Positions 53,256-63,317 of a DNA stretch of 64,000 bases are shown in pieces. The stretch is taken from positions 124,001-188,000 of the forward strand of contig JADYZU010000020.1 of assembly GCA_020852925.1 (NCBI GenBank), written 5' to 3'. The translations under genes and the position numbers were made by a program. The number at the start of each line of letters is the position of its first letter. The stretch's first letter is position 1. This DNA comes from Rubellimicrobium sp. (GTDB taxonomy: Bacteria; Pseudomonadota; Alphaproteobacteria; Rhodobacterales; Rhodobacteraceae). The notes below the pieces were generated by a model. That model searched no databases and had not been told where the DNA came from. It was given only the letters and a program-made list of their open reading frames with translations.

Positions 53256-53987
53256 ATGAGCCTGCTTGACCGCCACCACATCCTCGAGAAGAACGCGACG
53301 CTTCTTCTTGCCGGCAGCCTTGTCGTCGTGTCCATCGGCGGCATCGTCGAGATCGCACCCCTCTTCTACCTCGAGAACACCATCGAGAACGTCGAGGGGA
53401 TGCGGCCCTATTCGCCGCTGGAACTGATCGGGCGCGACATCTACATCCGCGAGGGCTGCTACGTCTGCCACAGCCAGATGATCCGCCCGATGCGCGACGA
53501 GGTCGAGCGTTACGGGCATTACAGCCTTGCCGCCGAATCGATGTTCGACCACCCGTTCCAGTGGGGGTCCAAGCGGACCGGGCCGGACCTTGCCCGCGTC
53601 GGCGGGCGCTATTCGGATGACTGGCATGTGCGCCACCTGATCAATCCGCAGTCGATGGTGCCCGAATCGATCATGCCGCCGTATTCCTTCCTGATGGATG
53701 CGACGCTGAGCGGCGAACATGTGGCCGAATCGCTGGCCACCCACCGCATCGTGGGCGTGCCCTACACCGACGAGATGATCGCCAGCGCACAGGCCGATTT
53801 CGTCGCGCAGGCCGATCCGCTGGGCGATCACGACATCGACGCGCTTGTGGAGCGCTATCCGGGGGCGCAGGTGCGCAACTTCGACGGCCGGCCGGGGGTG
53901 TCCGAGATGGACGCGCTCGTGGCCTATCTCCAGATGCTCGGGACGCTGGTCGACTTCTCGACCTTCATTCCCGACGCAAGCCGATAG
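53256..53987 (+). CDS. ccoO: cbb3-type cytochrome c oxidase subunit II
   Basis: [25 protein letters not shown] heme c motif. Confidence 0.98.
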   Translation: MSLLDRHHILEKNATLLLAGSLVVVSIGGIVEIAPLFYLENTIENVEGMRPYSPLELIGRDIYIREGCYVCHSQMIRPMRDEVERYGHYSLAAESMFDHPFQWGSKRTGPDLARVGGRYSDDWHVRHLINPQSMVPESIMPPYSFLMDATLSGEHVAESLATHRIVGVPYTDEMIASAQADFVAQADPLGDHDIDALVERYPGAQVRNFDGRPGVSEMDALVAYLQMLGTLVDFSTFIPDASR

Positions 53988-53996
53988 GAGGGCAGG

Positions 53997-54194
53997 GTGG
54001 ACGATCTCTATTCGCTTCTGCGCGCCTTCGCCGATAGCTGGTTCCTGATTTTCATGTTCGCGCTGTTCGTCGGCGCGGGGATCTGGGCGTTCCGCCCGGG
54101 TTCCCGCCCGCTTCACGACGACGCCGCCATGGTGCCCTTCCGGCACGAGGACCGGCCCGACCCCCAGCGCCCCGAGAATGAGGCCCGGACATGA
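53997..54194 (+). CDS. ccoQ: cbb3-type oxidase subunit CcoQ (FixQ)
   Basis: Short single-TM protein (GTG start) between ccoO and ccoP. Confidence 0.88.
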   Translation: MDDLYSLLRAFADSWFLIFMFALFVGAGIWAFRPGSRPLHDDAAMVPFRHEDRPDPQRPENEART

Positions 54195-55084
54195 GCAGGA
54201 AACCGAACAGGACCGAAGGCCAGGTCGAGACGACGGGCCATGTCTGGGACGGAATCGAGGAACTGAACAACCCGCTGCCGCGCTGGTGGGTATGGGTGTT
54301 CTATGCCACGATCGTCTGGGGCATCTGGTATACCATCGCCTATCCGGCCTGGCCGCTGGTGAACGGCGCGACGCCCGGTTATCTGGGCCAGTCGACGCGC
54401 GCCGATGTCGCGGCCGAAATCGCCGCGGTGAACGAAAGGAACGCCAGCCTGAACGAGGCGCTGTCCACCGCCGACCTTGCGGCGCTGTCGGCCGACACCT
54501 CCTCGGAACTGCACGGCTACGCGGTGAGCCTTGGCGCATCGGTGTTCCGCGCCAACTGTTCGCAGTGCCACGGCGCGGGCGCGGCCGGACTTCAGTCCGC
54601 GGGCTATCCCAGCCTGCTGGATGACGACTGGCTCTGGGGCGGCACGGTCGAGGACATCGCCTTCACGGTGACGAACGGCATCCGCAACGAACAGTCGCCC
54701 GATACCCGCTGGGTCGAGATGCCGGCCTTCGGCGACATGCTCTCGCGCGAGGAGATCGCGGCGCTGGTCGCCCATGTGCGCGCCATCTCCGGGCAGGAGC
54801 ACGACGCCGCCCTGGTCGAAGAAGGGGCGCTGCTGTTCGCCGACAACTGCGCCTCGTGCCACGGCGAATCGGGCGAGGGCACCCGCGAGATGGGGGCACC
54901 CACCCTCAACGACGCGGTCTGGCTTTATGGCGGCACGCCCGAGCGGATCGAAGAGACGATCCGCAATGCCCGCTTCGGGGTCATGCCCGCCTGGGCCAGG
55001 GACTATCGCGGGGCCTCGGGCCTTGATCAGGCGCAGATCAACGCGGTCACGGTCTATGTCCACCAGCTTGGCGGTGGCGAATAG
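54191..55084 (+). CDS. ccoP: cbb3-type cytochrome c oxidase subunit III (diheme)
   Basis: WDGIEELNNPLPRWWVWVFYATIVWGIWYTIAYPAWPL; CSQCH and CASCH motifs. Confidence 0.98.
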   Translation: MSRKPNRTEGQVETTGHVWDGIEELNNPLPRWWVWVFYATIVWGIWYTIAYPAWPLVNGATPGYLGQSTRADVAAEIAAVNERNASLNEALSTADLAALSADTSSELHGYAVSLGASVFRANCSQCHGAGAAGLQSAGYPSLLDDDWLWGGTVEDIAFTVTNGIRNEQSPDTRWVEMPAFGDMLSREEIAALVAHVRAISGQEHDAALVEEGALLFADNCASCHGESGEGTREMGAPTLNDAVWLYGGTPERIEETIRNARFGVMPAWARDYRGASGLDQAQINAVTVYVHQLGGGE

Positions 55085-55111
55085 GCCGGGCAGCGATTTC
55101 CCGACCCGGAC

Positions 55112-55131
55112 GGCGGCCCTCAGGGGCCGCC
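55112..55131 (+). terminator. Hairpin after ccoP (terminator candidate)
   Basis: GGCGGCCC-tcag-GGGCCGCC, 28 nt after the ccoP stop; no T-run. Confidence 0.4.
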
Positions 55132-55223
55132 CTCCACGGGATTGCCGCCCATGCGGCCGAATGCCGCAGGGCCGTGAAAATGCATATGCGGCATGTGGAT
55201 TTCCGACGCCGCCGGCCCTGCGC

Positions 55224-55237
55224 TTGATCCACGTCAA
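55224..55237. promoter_or_regulatory. FNR box upstream of ccoG
   Basis: TTGAT-CCAC-GTCAA matches TTGAT-N4-ATCAA with one deviation. Confidence 0.85.
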
Positions 55238-55297
55238 GGCCCGCAGGGGGTCCGGGGCGGATGAACTGCCCAACTGTCCGATCCGCAGGAATTCGTG

Positions 55298-56710
55298 ATG
55301 TCAAACGACGCGCCCCCGTCCCTCTATTCCGCGCGCGAGCCGATCTTTCCGCGCCGCGTGAGCGGCAGGTTCCGCTCGCTCAAGTGGATCATCATGGCGG
55401 TGACGCTGGGCATCTACTATGTCACGCCCTGGATCCGCTGGGATCGCGGCCCCGAGATGCCCGATCAGGCGGTGCTGGTGGATCTTGCCGGACGGCGGTT
55501 CTTCTTCTTCTGGATCGAAATCTGGCCGCACGAATTCTACTTCGTCGCCGGCCTTCTGATCATGGCGGGCCTCGGGCTTTTCCTGTTCACCTCGGCGCTG
55601 GGCCGGGTCTGGTGCGGCTATGCCTGCCCGCAGACGGTCTGGACCGATCTCTACATCCTGACCGAACGCTGGATCGAGGGCGACCGCAACGCCCGGTTGC
55701 GCCTGCACCGGCAGAAGTGGGACGCCCGCAAGTGGCGCCTGCGGCTGACAAAATGGGCGGTCTGGCTGGTGATCGGCCTCGCCACCGGCGGTGCCTGGGT
55801 GTTCTATTTCGCCGACGCGCCCACGCTCATGCGCGATCTCGTCACCGGGCAGGCGCATCCCGTGGCCTACACGACCATGGCGGTGCTGACCGCCACCACC
55901 TTCTGGTTCGGCGGCTTTGCGCGCGAACAGATCTGCATCTACGCCTGCCCATGGCCGCGCATCCAGGCGGCGATGATGGATGAGGAGACGCTGGTCGTCG
56001 GCTATCGCGCCTGGCGCGGAGAGCCGCGCGGCAAGGCCAATGTCGCGGGCAACGGCGACTGCATCGACTGCATGGCCTGCGTGAACGTCTGCCCGATGGG
56101 CATCGACATCCGCGACGGCCAGCAACTTGAATGCATCACCTGCGCGCTGTGCATCGACGCCTGCGACGACGTGATGGACAAGATCGGCAAGCCGCGCGGC
56201 CTCATCGACTATTTCACCCTCAGCGACGAACGGATCGAGCGCGAGGGCGCCGCGCCGATCCCGGTCTGGCGCCATGTCCTGCGGCCGCGCACCATCCTTT
56301 ATACCGCGCTGTGGACGCTGTTCGGGGTGCTGCTGCTGGTCGCGCTGCTGGTGCGTTCGGATATCGACGTGACGGTGGCTCCGGTGCGCAACCCGCTGTT
56401 CATCACGCTGTCGGACGGCACGATCCGCAACGTCTATGAGGTGCGCATCCGCAACATGTCCGGCACCGCGCGCGATTTCCAGCTTGGCCTGACCACGTCC
56501 GGGGCCTTCGCCCTGTCGATCGAGGGCGAGGACGATCTGACCGTGACCGTGGCCCCCGACGAGATGGCGCAGATCCGCGTCTATGTCGATGCGGCCGCCG
56601 GCACCGAGGGCGCGCGCGCCGACGTGACCGGCATGAGCCTGTGGGTCGAGGACGATTCCGGCGCCCGCGCATCGGTCGACACACGTTTCAACGGCTCTGC
56701 CGCGCAGTAG
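55298..56710 (+). CDS. ccoG: cbb3 oxidase accessory protein CcoG (FixG/RdxA), polyferredoxin
   Basis: CIDCMACVNVCPMGIDIRDGQQLECITCALCIDACDDVM. Confidence 0.97.
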   Translation: MSNDAPPSLYSAREPIFPRRVSGRFRSLKWIIMAVTLGIYYVTPWIRWDRGPEMPDQAVLVDLAGRRFFFFWIEIWPHEFYFVAGLLIMAGLGLFLFTSALGRVWCGYACPQTVWTDLYILTERWIEGDRNARLRLHRQKWDARKWRLRLTKWAVWLVIGLATGGAWVFYFADAPTLMRDLVTGQAHPVAYTTMAVLTATTFWFGGFAREQICIYACPWPRIQAAMMDEETLVVGYRAWRGEPRGKANVAGNGDCIDCMACVNVCPMGIDIRDGQQLECITCALCIDACDDVMDKIGKPRGLIDYFTLSDERIEREGAAPIPVWRHVLRPRTILYTALWTLFGVLLLVALLVRSDIDVTVAPVRNPLFITLSDGTIRNVYEVRIRNMSGTARDFQLGLTTSGAFALSIEGEDDLTVTVAPDEMAQIRVYVDAAAGTEGARADVTGMSLWVEDDSGARASVDTRFNGSAAQ

Positions 56711-56757
56711 GGCCCCGTCCGGCCGGCCCCGCGATGGCCGGAACCAAGGAGAATGCC

Positions 56758-57222
56758 ATGACCCGCCTCTTTCGCGCGCCGCTGACCGGTCCCAAGGTCT
56801 TTGCGATGTTCGCGGCGTTCTTTGCGGTCATCATCGCGGTGAACGTGCTCATGGCCTGGCGGGCGATCGCCACCTTTCCGGGGGTCGAGGTCGCCAATTC
56901 CTATGTCGCCTCGCAGACCTTCGACCGCGACCGCGCCGCGCAGGAGGCGCTGGGCTGGACGGCCTCTGTCGCGGTCGAGGACGGCGAATTGCAGGTGGCG
57001 ATCACCGGTCGCGATGGGCAACCGGCGCAGATCGCCGGGATTTCCGCGATCTTCGGCCGCCCGACCGAGGCGCGCGACGATCAGGTGCCCGCCTTCGTCC
57101 GCGACGGCGGACTTTTCCGCGCGCCGGTTGTGGCGGGCCCCGGCAACTGGTATCTCCGGCTCGAGGTCACGGCCCCGGACGGCACGATGTTCCGCCAGCG
57201 TCTGACCGTCGCCGTGAACTGA
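56758..57222 (+). CDS. ccoH: FixH/CcoH family protein
   Basis: LTGPKVFAMFAAFFAVIIAVNVLMAWRAIATFPGVEVANSYVASQTFDRDRAAQEALGW; between ccoG and ccoI. Confidence 0.94.
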   Translation: MTRLFRAPLTGPKVFAMFAAFFAVIIAVNVLMAWRAIATFPGVEVANSYVASQTFDRDRAAQEALGWTASVAVEDGELQVAITGRDGQPAQIAGISAIFGRPTEARDDQVPAFVRDGGLFRAPVVAGPGNWYLRLEVTAPDGTMFRQRLTVAVN

Positions 57223-57235
57223 ACGGTGGTCTGAC

Positions 57236-59440
57236 ATGAGCATAGCCGATTTCGAGGGGGGCGCCGCCTGTCCGGGCTGTATCGCGGCCCCCGCGCGCGG
57301 CGGGGCGACGCGCGGTTCCGGCAGCGGCGCGGTCGAGACCGTCCTCGCGGTTCCCGGCGCCCATTGCGCGACCTGCATCACCACGCTCGAGGGCGGCCTC
57401 ATGGCGGGGGCCGACATTGCCGATGCGCGGGTGAACCTGTCGCTGCGCCGCCTGCGCATCCGCCATGACGGCACCGCCACGCCCGAGGATCTGATCGCAA
57501 GGGTGCAGTCGCTGGGATACGAGGCGTTGCCCCTCGACATGGTGGCGCTTTCCTCGACCGAGACCGACCGTCAGTCACGCGACCTGCTCATGCGTCTGGG
57601 CGTGGCGTTCTTTGCCATGATGAACATCATGCTTCTGTCGGTCGCGGTCTGGTCCGGGGCCGGGTCGGCCACGCGCGATCTGTTCCACATGGTTTCGGGC
57701 ATGATCGCCCTGCCCACGGTGGTGTTCTGCGGTCAGCCGTTCTTCCGTTCGGCCTGGGCCGGGCTCAGGGCGGGGCGGCTGGGGATGGATTTCCCGATCT
57801 CGCTTGCCATCGTCCTCGCGTCGTCGATTTCGGTCTACGAGACCTTTCACTCGGGCGAACACGCCTATTTCGACGCGGCGGTGATGCTGATCTTCTTCCT
57901 GCTTGGCGGGCGCTATCTTGATCACCGCACCCGTGCGGCGGCGCGCTCGGCGGCGCAGGAACTTGCCGCGCTCGAGGTGCCGCGAGCGATCCGGCTGACC
58001 GGCGGGGTCGAAGCGACGGTCGCGGTATCGGACCTGGCGCCCGGCGATCTGGTGATGATCCGCCCCGGCGCGCGCCTGCCGGTCGATGGCGTGGTCGAGA
58101 GTGGGGAAAGCGAACTCGACGCCTCGCTCCTGAGCGGCGAGACCCTGCCCCTTCCCGTCACTCCGGGCGCAAGGGTGAATGCCGGGGTGGTGAACCTGAC
58201 CGGGCCTCTTGTGGTGCGGGTGACGGCGGCCGGGCGCGATAGCTCGCTGGCACGGATGGCCGATCTGGTCGCCGTGGCCGAAGAGGCGCGCAACCGCTAC
58301 ACCAGCCTTGCCGACCGGGCCGCGCGCATCTATTCGCCGGCGGTTCATCTGCTTTCGTTCACGGCGTTCGGCGCCTGGATGTGGATCACCGGCGGCGACA
58401 TCCGCTTTGCCATCAACATCTCGGCCGCCGTCCTCATCATCACCTGCCCCTGTGCCCTTGGCCTTGCCGTGCCGGCGGTGGTGACGGCGGCTTCGGGGCG
58501 GCTCTATCGGCTTGGCCTGCTGATCAAGTCGGGCACCGCGCTTGAACGCATGGCCGAGGTCGATTGCGTGGTCTTTGACAAGACCGGCACCCTGACCATG
58601 GGCACGCCCGAACCAGTTGACATCGACCGTCACGATGCCGGCGATCTGGCCATTGCCGCCGCGCTGGCCGGGGGATCCGCGCATCCGCTGGCGCAGGCGC
58701 TGGCCGCCGCCGCCCGTGCCCGTGGCATCGCGCCCGCCACGGTTTCGGACCTGCGCGAAGTGCCGGGCCACGGGATCGAGGGCACGCTTGACGGCGTCCG
58801 CGTGCGGCTGGGCCGGGCCGGCTGGGTCGGGGTCGAACCGGGTGCCATGACGGCGACCTGGCTTGCCGTCGCGGGGCGGGCGCCGGTCGAATTCGCCTTT
58901 GCCGACCGGCTGCGCCCCGGTGCCGCGGAACTGGTCAGCACGCTTGGCGCGCGCGGGATTCCGGTGCATCTCGTCTCGGGCGACGTGCCGGCGCCGGTGG
59001 CCGATCTGGCAGGGCGCCTCGGGATCGCAAACTGGCAGGCGCAGGTCATGCCCGAGGGCAAGGCCGCCTTCGTCACCCGCCTTGCAGCCGAAGGGCGGCG
59101 GGTGCTCATGGTGGGGGACGGGCTGAACGATACGGCGGCACTCGCGGCGGCGCATGTCTCGATCTCGCCGGCGACCGCGCTCGATGCGGCGCGGGTGGCG
59201 TCGGATATCGTGCTCATGGGGCAGGACATCGCCCCCGTGGCCGAGGCCCTGACGGTCAGCCGTTCCGCCGTGCGCCGCATCGTCGAGAACTTTGCCATCT
59301 CGTTCGGCTACAACCTCATCGCGGTGCCGATCGCCCTGATCGGGATCGCCACCCCGCTTCATGCGGCGCTGGCAATGTCGCTTTCGTCCATCACGGTGAC
59401 GCTGAACGCGCTGCGCCTGACCCGGAAACGGCGGGCATGA
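57236..59440 (+). CDS. ccoI: P1B-type copper ATPase CcoI (FixI)
   Basis: GAHCATCITTLE, ITCPCALGLAVPAVV, FDKTGTLTMG, MVGDGLNDTAALAAAHVSI. Confidence 0.97.
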   Translation: MSIADFEGGAACPGCIAAPARGGATRGSGSGAVETVLAVPGAHCATCITTLEGGLMAGADIADARVNLSLRRLRIRHDGTATPEDLIARVQSLGYEALPLDMVALSSTETDRQSRDLLMRLGVAFFAMMNIMLLSVAVWSGAGSATRDLFHMVSGMIALPTVVFCGQPFFRSAWAGLRAGRLGMDFPISLAIVLASSISVYETFHSGEHAYFDAAVMLIFFLLGGRYLDHRTRAAARSAAQELAALEVPRAIRLTGGVEATVAVSDLAPGDLVMIRPGARLPVDGVVESGESELDASLLSGETLPLPVTPGARVNAGVVNLTGPLVVRVTAAGRDSSLARMADLVAVAEEARNRYTSLADRAARIYSPAVHLLSFTAFGAWMWITGGDIRFAINISAAVLIITCPCALGLAVPAVVTAASGRLYRLGLLIKSGTALERMAEVDCVVFDKTGTLTMGTPEPVDIDRHDAGDLAIAAALAGGSAHPLAQALAAAARARGIAPATVSDLREVPGHGIEGTLDGVRVRLGRAGWVGVEPGAMTATWLAVAGRAPVEFAFADRLRPGAAELVSTLGARGIPVHLVSGDVPAPVADLAGRLGIANWQAQVMPEGKAAFVTRLAAEGRRVLMVGDGLNDTAALAAAHVSISPATALDAARVASDIVLMGQDIAPVAEALTVSRSAVRRIVENFAISFGYNLIAVPIALIGIATPLHAALAMSLSSITVTLNALRLTRKRRA

Positions 59441-59595
59441 ACATCCTTGTCCTTCTCATCCCGATCTCGCTGTTCCTGGGCATCTTCGGGCTGGGTTTCT
59501 TCCTGTGGTCGATGAAGACCCGGCAGTATGACGACCCCGAGGGCGACGCCGCGCGCATCCTCGCCGATCGCTGGGACGATCATCCCGCGCCCTGA
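59437..59595 (+). CDS. ccoS: cbb3-type oxidase assembly protein CcoS
   Basis: MNILVLLIPISLFLGIFGLGFFLWSMKTRQYDDPEGDAARILADRWDDHPAP (52 aa, below the ORF-track cutoff); ATGA overlap with ccoI. Confidence 0.93.
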   Translation: MNILVLLIPISLFLGIFGLGFFLWSMKTRQYDDPEGDAARILADRWDDHPAP

Positions 59596-59702
59596 TCGCA
59601 CCCCTTGACGCGGCCCCTTGCCGAATCGGCTGACCGGGGGGATTCCTCGAACCTGCGCGGCGTTCCGGCCCGCGTGTCCGGCAGCGCCGAGAAAGGAACA
59701 CC

Positions 59703-60983
59703 ATGACCCGCATCACCGGCCTGCGCACCCTTGACGTGCGCTTCCCAACCAGCGCGCATCTGGACGGATCCGATGCGATGAACCCCGATCCCGATTATTC
59801 CGCCGCCTATGTCGTGCTGGAAACCGACGGCCCGCACGAGGGGCACGGCCTGACCTTCACCATCGGCCGCGGCAACGAGGTCTGCGTCGCCGCGATCCGC
59901 GCGATGCGGCATCTTGTGGTCGGGCTGGACCTGGACTGGATCACCGCCGACATGGGGCGGTTCTGGCGGCATGTCACCTCTGACAGCCAGTTGCGCTGGA
60001 TCGGGCCGGACAAGGGGGCGATCCATCTGGCGACCGGCGCCGTGGTCAATGCCGTCTGGGATCTCTGGGCACGGGTAGAGGGCAAGCCGGTCTGGCAGCT
60101 GGTGGCTGAAATGAGCCCGGCCGAACTCGTCCGGTGCATCGACTTCCGTTATCTGACCGATTGCATCACGCCGGAATGGGCGCTGGATTTCCTCACCCGG
60201 CAGGCCGAGGGCAAGGAGGACAGGATCGCCACGCTGCGGAGCGAGGGCTATCCCTGTTACACCACGTCGGCGGGTTGGCTGGGCTATGACGATGCCAAGC
60301 TGCGCCGCCTGTGCCGCGAGGCGGTCGATGCCGGTTTCCGCCACATCAAGATGAAGGTCGGCCGCGACCTTGAGGACGACATCCGCCGCCTGACCATCGC
60401 CCGCGACGAATGCGGTCCCGATGTGCGGCTGATGATCGACGCCAATCAGGTGTGGGAAGTGGATGAGGCCATCGACTGGGTGAACCGGCTGGCCTTCGTG
60501 AACCCCTGGTTCATCGAAGAGCCGACCTCGCCCGACGATATCGAGGGCCACCGCCGCATCCGCGAGGGCGTGGCCCCGGTCGAGGTCGCCACCGGCGAGA
60601 TGTGCCAGAACCGCATCATCTTCAAGCAGCTCATCATGCGCGGCGCCGTCGATGTGGTGCAGATCGACGCCTGCCGCATGGGCGGCCTGAACGAGGTGCT
60701 GGCCGTCATGCTCATGGCGGCGAAATACGGGCTCAAGGTCTGTCCGCATGCGGGCGGCGTGGGCCTGTGCGAATATGTGCAGCACATGTCGATGATCGAC
60801 TACCTGTGCATCTGTGGTACGCGCGAGGGGCGAGTGATCGAATATGTCGACCACCTGCACGAACATTTCCTTGATCCCTGCGTGATCGAGAACGCGGCCT
60901 ACATGCCGCCGGCCGCCCCCGGTTTTTCCGTCCGCATGAAAGAGGACAGCCTGCGCGACCACACTTTCCGCCCGCCCGCCTGA
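59703..60983 (+). CDS. Enolase-superfamily sugar-acid dehydratase, L-fuconate dehydratase-like
   Basis: RFPTSAHLDGSDAMNPDPDYSAAYVVLETD, GFRHIKMKVGRDLEDDIRR, CPHAGGVGLCEYVQHMSMIDY. Confidence 0.9.
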   Translation: MTRITGLRTLDVRFPTSAHLDGSDAMNPDPDYSAAYVVLETDGPHEGHGLTFTIGRGNEVCVAAIRAMRHLVVGLDLDWITADMGRFWRHVTSDSQLRWIGPDKGAIHLATGAVVNAVWDLWARVEGKPVWQLVAEMSPAELVRCIDFRYLTDCITPEWALDFLTRQAEGKEDRIATLRSEGYPCYTTSAGWLGYDDAKLRRLCREAVDAGFRHIKMKVGRDLEDDIRRLTIARDECGPDVRLMIDANQVWEVDEAIDWVNRLAFVNPWFIEEPTSPDDIEGHRRIREGVAPVEVATGEMCQNRIIFKQLIMRGAVDVVQIDACRMGGLNEVLAVMLMAAKYGLKVCPHAGGVGLCEYVQHMSMIDYLCICGTREGRVIEYVDHLHEHFLDPCVIENAAYMPPAAPGFSVRMKEDSLRDHTFRPPA

Positions 60984-60992
60984 CCTCCGGTT

Positions 60993-61622
60993 TCAGGGGC
61001 GGATGAAGGCGGTCGTCAGCCGCGAACAGACCAGAAGCACCTTTGCCACCTCGTCGCCCAGGTTGACAAAGGCATGGCCCATCCGGCTGTCGAAATAGCA
61101 CGAATCCCCCGGATGCAGTTCGGCCGGGGCGTAGAATTCGGAATGGAATTCGATCCTGCCATTCAGGACATGGACGAATTCCTCTCCGGGATGAGAGGTC
61201 AGCCCCTTGAAATCGTGCACCGAGCGGGACTTGATCTCGACCAGGAGCGGAACAAATCGGCGATTGGCGATGTCGGCACAAAGCAGTTCATAGTCGTAAT
61301 GCTCGCTCTGGTAGGTCAGGGACTCGCCCCGGCGCGCGATCGACCTGCGGCCGTTCACCGGCTTGCCCACAGAGCCGGAAACAAGGTCGGCGATATCCAC
61401 CCCGAGTCCCTCGGACAGCGCAAGGATCGTGTCGTAGGTCGGGGACATCTGGCCGTTTTCGATCTTGGACAGGGTCGATGTCGCAAGGCCGCAGCGTTCG
61501 GCCAGATCGGCAAGCGTCAGCCCCGCCGTCTTGCGCAGGGTCCGGACCGTCAGGGAAATCGACCGGACCGGACGCCGGTCCGATTGCCGGGGAGAGGCGG
61601 CAGAGTCATCGAGCGCGCTCAT
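60993..61622 (-). CDS. XRE-family regulator with C-terminal cupin domain
   Basis: HTH LTLADLAERCGLATSTLSKIENGQMSPTYDTIL; cupin HPGEEFVHVLNGRIEFHSEFYAPAELHPGDSCYFDSRMGHAFVN. Confidence 0.92.
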   Translation of the reverse strand: MSALDDSAASPRQSDRRPVRSISLTVRTLRKTAGLTLADLAERCGLATSTLSKIENGQMSPTYDTILALSEGLGVDIADLVSGSVGKPVNGRRSIARRGESLTYQSEHYDYELLCADIANRRFVPLLVEIKSRSVHDFKGLTSHPGEEFVHVLNGRIEFHSEFYAPAELHPGDSCYFDSRMGHAFVNLGDEVAKVLLVCSRLTTAFIRP

Positions 61623-61808
61623 CTTCGCCCTCCCTTCCGGGCCGGACCCGGATACCTGTCGCGATTATGGTCGCACCTTCCGGGCCTCGTATCAATTGCC
61701 CGATTCCGGAGGCCGGCACCGATTGCCGCTGCGTCAATTGGCGCGAATGGCGTCATGGCCATTCCGGCCGGCCAGAAACCGTGCCGGCCGGCAATCGTTT
61801 CTGCCCGC

Positions 61809-62756
61809 TCAGATCGCGATGGCCGCACAACGGGGCAGGAGTGCCTCGGCATCCTCGCGCCGACACAGGCGGGTGCCGTCGGTCATGACCGCCGCACTTG
61901 CCGCCGCAACTCCGCGCGCCAGCGCCTGCGACAGATCCTCCTGCATCGCGAGGCCAAGGGTGAACCCGCCCACGAAACTGTCGCCGGCCCCGACCTTGGA
62001 GCGCACCGGCACCTCGGGCGCGCGCGCATGCAGGCGGCGGTCGTGCGTGGCCAGAACCGATCCCTCGCTGCCACGGGCGACAATGACGATCCGCGCCGCC
62101 CCCCGTTCGACCAGCGCGGCGGCAAAGGCCGCGCTCTCGCCCAGATCGCGCAGCGGGCGGCCGGCGATCTCGGCGGCCTCCTCTTCGTTCATGCGCAGCA
62201 CATGCGCCACGCCTTCATCCGAGGCGGCCATGATGTGCAGCGCCTTGCCCGAGGTATCGACCACCACATCGACCCCCCGTGCGTTCAGTCCGCGCGACAG
62301 ATCCAGCAGGACGCTGTCCGGCACCCCCGGCGGGATCGACCCCGAGATGACGGCAAGCCCGCCCGGTTCGGCCGCTGCGATGATCGAGGCGCTGGCCGCC
62401 GTGATGTCGAGGGCGTTCCACTCGGGCCCCGGCAGCATGAAGCGAAACTGGTCGCCGGTGCGCTGGTCGATCACCGACAGCGAGGACCGCGTTTCCCCGC
62501 GCGAGGGATGCACGATGAGATCAAGCCCGGCCTCGCGCATCAGTTTGGCCATGTGATCGCCGTTGTGGCCGCCCAGCACGACGAAGGTGCGCGATTCGCC
62601 GCCGAGGATCCGGATCGCCCGGCTCACGTTGATGCCGCCGCCGCCCGGATCCAGATGCGCCGGTTCGCAGCGCAGTTTCACGTTGGGTACGATGGCGCCG
62701 ACCTGCGTTCCCAGATCGAGCGCCGGGTTGAGAGTGACGGTAAGAATGTCGCGCAT
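61809..62756 (-). CDS. PfkB-family sugar kinase (1-phosphofructokinase-like)
   Basis: ILTVTLNPALDLGTQV, GGGGINVSRAIRILGGES, KVGAGDSFVGGFTLGLA; start could be 62786. Confidence 0.92.
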   Translation of the reverse strand: MRDILTVTLNPALDLGTQVGAIVPNVKLRCEPAHLDPGGGGINVSRAIRILGGESRTFVVLGGHNGDHMAKLMREAGLDLIVHPSRGETRSSLSVIDQRTGDQFRFMLPGPEWNALDITAASASIIAAAEPGGLAVISGSIPPGVPDSVLLDLSRGLNARGVDVVVDTSGKALHIMAASDEGVAHVLRMNEEEAAEIAGRPLRDLGESAAFAAALVERGAARIVIVARGSEGSVLATHDRRLHARAPEVPVRSKVGAGDSFVGGFTLGLAMQEDLSQALARGVAAASAAVMTDGTRLCRREDAEALLPRCAAIAI

Positions 62757-62848
62757 CGGTCGCCCCCTGATGATCGGCGCGACCATTGCCCCGCCTGCCC
62801 CCGGGATGCAACGGAAATGTTAGCGGTAGCAGCCCGGGCGCCCGCTGC

Positions 62849-63241
62849 CTAGTGCCACCACTGGTCGATCGAGGCGATATCGTCGTCGGACCAGCCGAAA
62901 TGATGCGCGAATTCATGAATCGTCACATGCGCGACCAGTTCCGCGATGGTGACGTTGCCACGCTCGGCCCATTCGTCAAGGATCGGCCGGCGGAACAGCC
63001 ATACGGTATCCGGCCCCTGCGGCACGTCCCAGTTCGATTTCTCGGTCAGCGGGATACCGTCATAGAGCCCGGTCAGTTCGAACGGCTCCATCTCCATCTC
63101 CTCGAGCACGGCATCATCGGCGAAATCGAGAACGCGGATGGCGACGGCGCGCGCGAGGTCGCGAAACGCGAGCGGCAGGTTCTCGATCGTCTGACGGGCG
63201 AGTTCCTCGATATCGTCGGCGGAGGGGGCGATGTGATCCAT
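62849..63241 (-). CDS. Zincin-like metallopeptidase family protein
   Basis: ELVAHVTIHEFAHHFGWSDDDI (HExxH) with the conserved small zincin-like architecture. Confidence 0.9.
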   Translation of the reverse strand: MDHIAPSADDIEELARQTIENLPLAFRDLARAVAIRVLDFADDAVLEEMEMEPFELTGLYDGIPLTEKSNWDVPQGPDTVWLFRRPILDEWAERGNVTIAELVAHVTIHEFAHHFGWSDDDIASIDQWWH

Positions 63242-63317
63242 GGCGCCCATATGGACAAAACCGGGCCGCTGTGAAAGAGCCGTTGCGCCCGGCACGCCCG
63301 CGCCACGGAGATGCCCC

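Noticed and set aside
51642-54539. 965-aa minus-strand ORF
   Set aside because: Antisense to ccoNOQP; low-complexity shadow translation.
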